Source: Methanosarcinales archaeon | Lineage (GTDB): Archaea; Halobacteriota; Methanosarcinia; Methanosarcinales; Methanogasteraceae | Assembly: GCA_030606635.1 (NCBI GenBank) | Contig: JAUWGA010000024.1 | Span: 1 to 13,492, forward strand | Direction: 5' to 3' | DNA length: 13,492 bases | Shown: positions 12,876 through 13,492 of the stretch, piece after piece | How positions within the stretch are numbered: position 1 is the first letter of the stretch | Layout: every line of letters starts with the position of its first letter | Translations under genes and position numbers: made by a program | The notes under the pieces: model-generated | Told to the model about the DNA's origin: nothing | What the model saw: the letters and a program-made list of their open reading frames with translations, nothing else | Database searches by the model: none

Positions 12876-13492
12876 AGTACTACCTCCACCTTACTCCCAT
12901 CATCGACCCGCAGATGCTCCCTGAGATTCACAGCCGCCATAACCTCGATTATGTTATCGGGATAGTTCTTTCGGTTCGGGATGACGATTGCGCCATACGT
13001 GCCATCGATTTTCACATTAAAACATTTCGCAGACCCGAATGTCCGAACCCCATCCTCGAATCCTTCTATGCGAATGTCTTTCATGGCATCCAGCTGTTTT
13101 CTCGTATTTACGCTGTAGGGATTCAGTTCGATATTCAATGTGCCCGGATATGGCGTAAATCCGAGTTTCTGCTCAAACTGCTGCAGATACCCATCGAGCA
13201 TGGTATAGTATCTTCCCTCGCCAAGTCCGGTGCACACCACTCCAGCCAGCCTGATCTCATCAACGCCTCCGAATATCTGCTGGTAATCCTGATACTCCTT
13301 TTGGAGAGCGATCATGCCTGTTTCAGTGATCATAATCTCCTGCCCGTTCGGAAGCATCCTTCTTGCGATCATATTCTCCTGTTCCAGAAGTTGCAGCTTG
13401 CGAGATGCGGTCTGCGGGCTTGTATCGAGATGGTGTGCAAATTCGGCAGACGATATGGCGATGTTCGATTCGAGAGCGCCGAGCAGCGCCAG
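12863..13492 (-). CDS. rbkR: CTP-dependent riboflavin kinase with N-terminal winged helix (RbkR), 5' end outside window
   Basis: The open frame continues past the window end without a stop; 209 residues are visible. The first 60 or so form a winged helix (SSAEFAHHLDTSPQTASRKL is the likely recognition helix region). The rest is the archaeal riboflavin kinase domain (DUF120, COG1339), which makes FMN from riboflavin using CTP: GLGEGRYY (about 89-96 of the visible part), PYPGTLNIEL (114-123), and VIPNRKNYPDNIIEV near the end. In archaea this fusion, RbkR, is known to be both kinase and transcription regulator of riboflavin genes, so it likely controls this operon, whose promoter is beyond the window. 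An internal ATG at 13372 would remove the winged helix and is unlikely to be the main start. The stop lies inside ribB's start region. Confidence 0.93.
   Translation of the reverse strand: MALLGALESNIAISSAEFAHHLDTSPQTASRKLQLLEQENMIARRMLPNGQEIMITETGMIALQKEYQDYQQIFGGVDEIRLAGVVCTGLGEGRYYTMLDGYLQQFEQKLGFTPYPGTLNIELNPYSVNTRKQLDAMKDIRIEGFEDGVRTFGSAKCFNVKIDGTYGAIVIPNRKNYPDNIIEVMAAVNLREHLRVDDGSKVEVVLCRT

Overview
The window looks like part of a euryarchaeal chromosome, most likely from the methanogen / ANME / alkane-oxidiser side of the Halobacteriota. The reasons are: an archaeal-type CTP-dependent riboflavin kinase fused to a winged helix (RbkR) beside ribB; an archaeal RNase J followed by a geranylgeranyl diphosphate synthase; an archaeal AdoMet-decarboxylase-like protein; a SEC59/dolichol-kinase-like membrane protein; GGAGGTGAT-type Shine-Dalgarno sites; and TATA-like boxes at archaeal spacing. 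No rRNA, tRNA, CRISPR array, transposase or phage structural gene was seen, and the exact lineage cannot be fixed from the window alone.

Layout. Bases 1-1004 (minus strand) hold the N-terminus of a CNNM/DUF21 membrane protein, a short reading frame ending in an MscS C-terminal remnant, and a SpeD-like gene. Bases 1292-1879 (plus) encode a dolichol-kinase-family membrane enzyme, convergent with a 386-aa protein of unknown function (1968-3128, minus). Bases 3231-10382 (minus) form a tight six-gene series read RNase J -> GGPP synthase -> pyruvate phosphate dikinase -> DsrE-like -> XRE/ImmA-IrrE peptidase -> DUF4411 PIN-like protein. Gaps are -4, 43, -8, 21 and -4 nt, so one transcript is plausible. 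The last two genes look like a toxin-antitoxin type pair and are AT-richer than their neighbours. Bases 10383-10873 are non-coding and repeat-bearing. Bases 10874-12198 (plus) carry a MoxR-family AAA+ ATPase and a small winged-helix regulator with a palindrome over its promoter. Bases 12204-13492 (minus) carry ribB and rbkR, which overlap.

How the genes work together. RNase J (RNA decay) and GGPP synthase (archaeal lipid precursor) keep a gene order familiar in euryarchaea, and here PPDK (pyruvate/PEP interconversion) and a sulfur-carrier-like DsrE protein are appended. RibB and RbkR supply and control riboflavin synthesis. The SpeD-like and dolichol-kinase-like proteins stand as single genes with their own likely promoters.

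Most of the window is housekeeping and no clearly new multi-gene system is visible. The points most worth a second look are the peptidase/PIN pair at the end of a housekeeping directon, a pair of degenerate hairpin repeats (about 470-545 and 1884-1960), the chimeric MscS-tail reading frame with a TATA box at leaderless distance, the SpeD-like protein with a changed cleavage-site residue, the repeat cluster upstream of moxR, the palindrome over the promoter of the small regulator, and the unassigned 386-aa protein.
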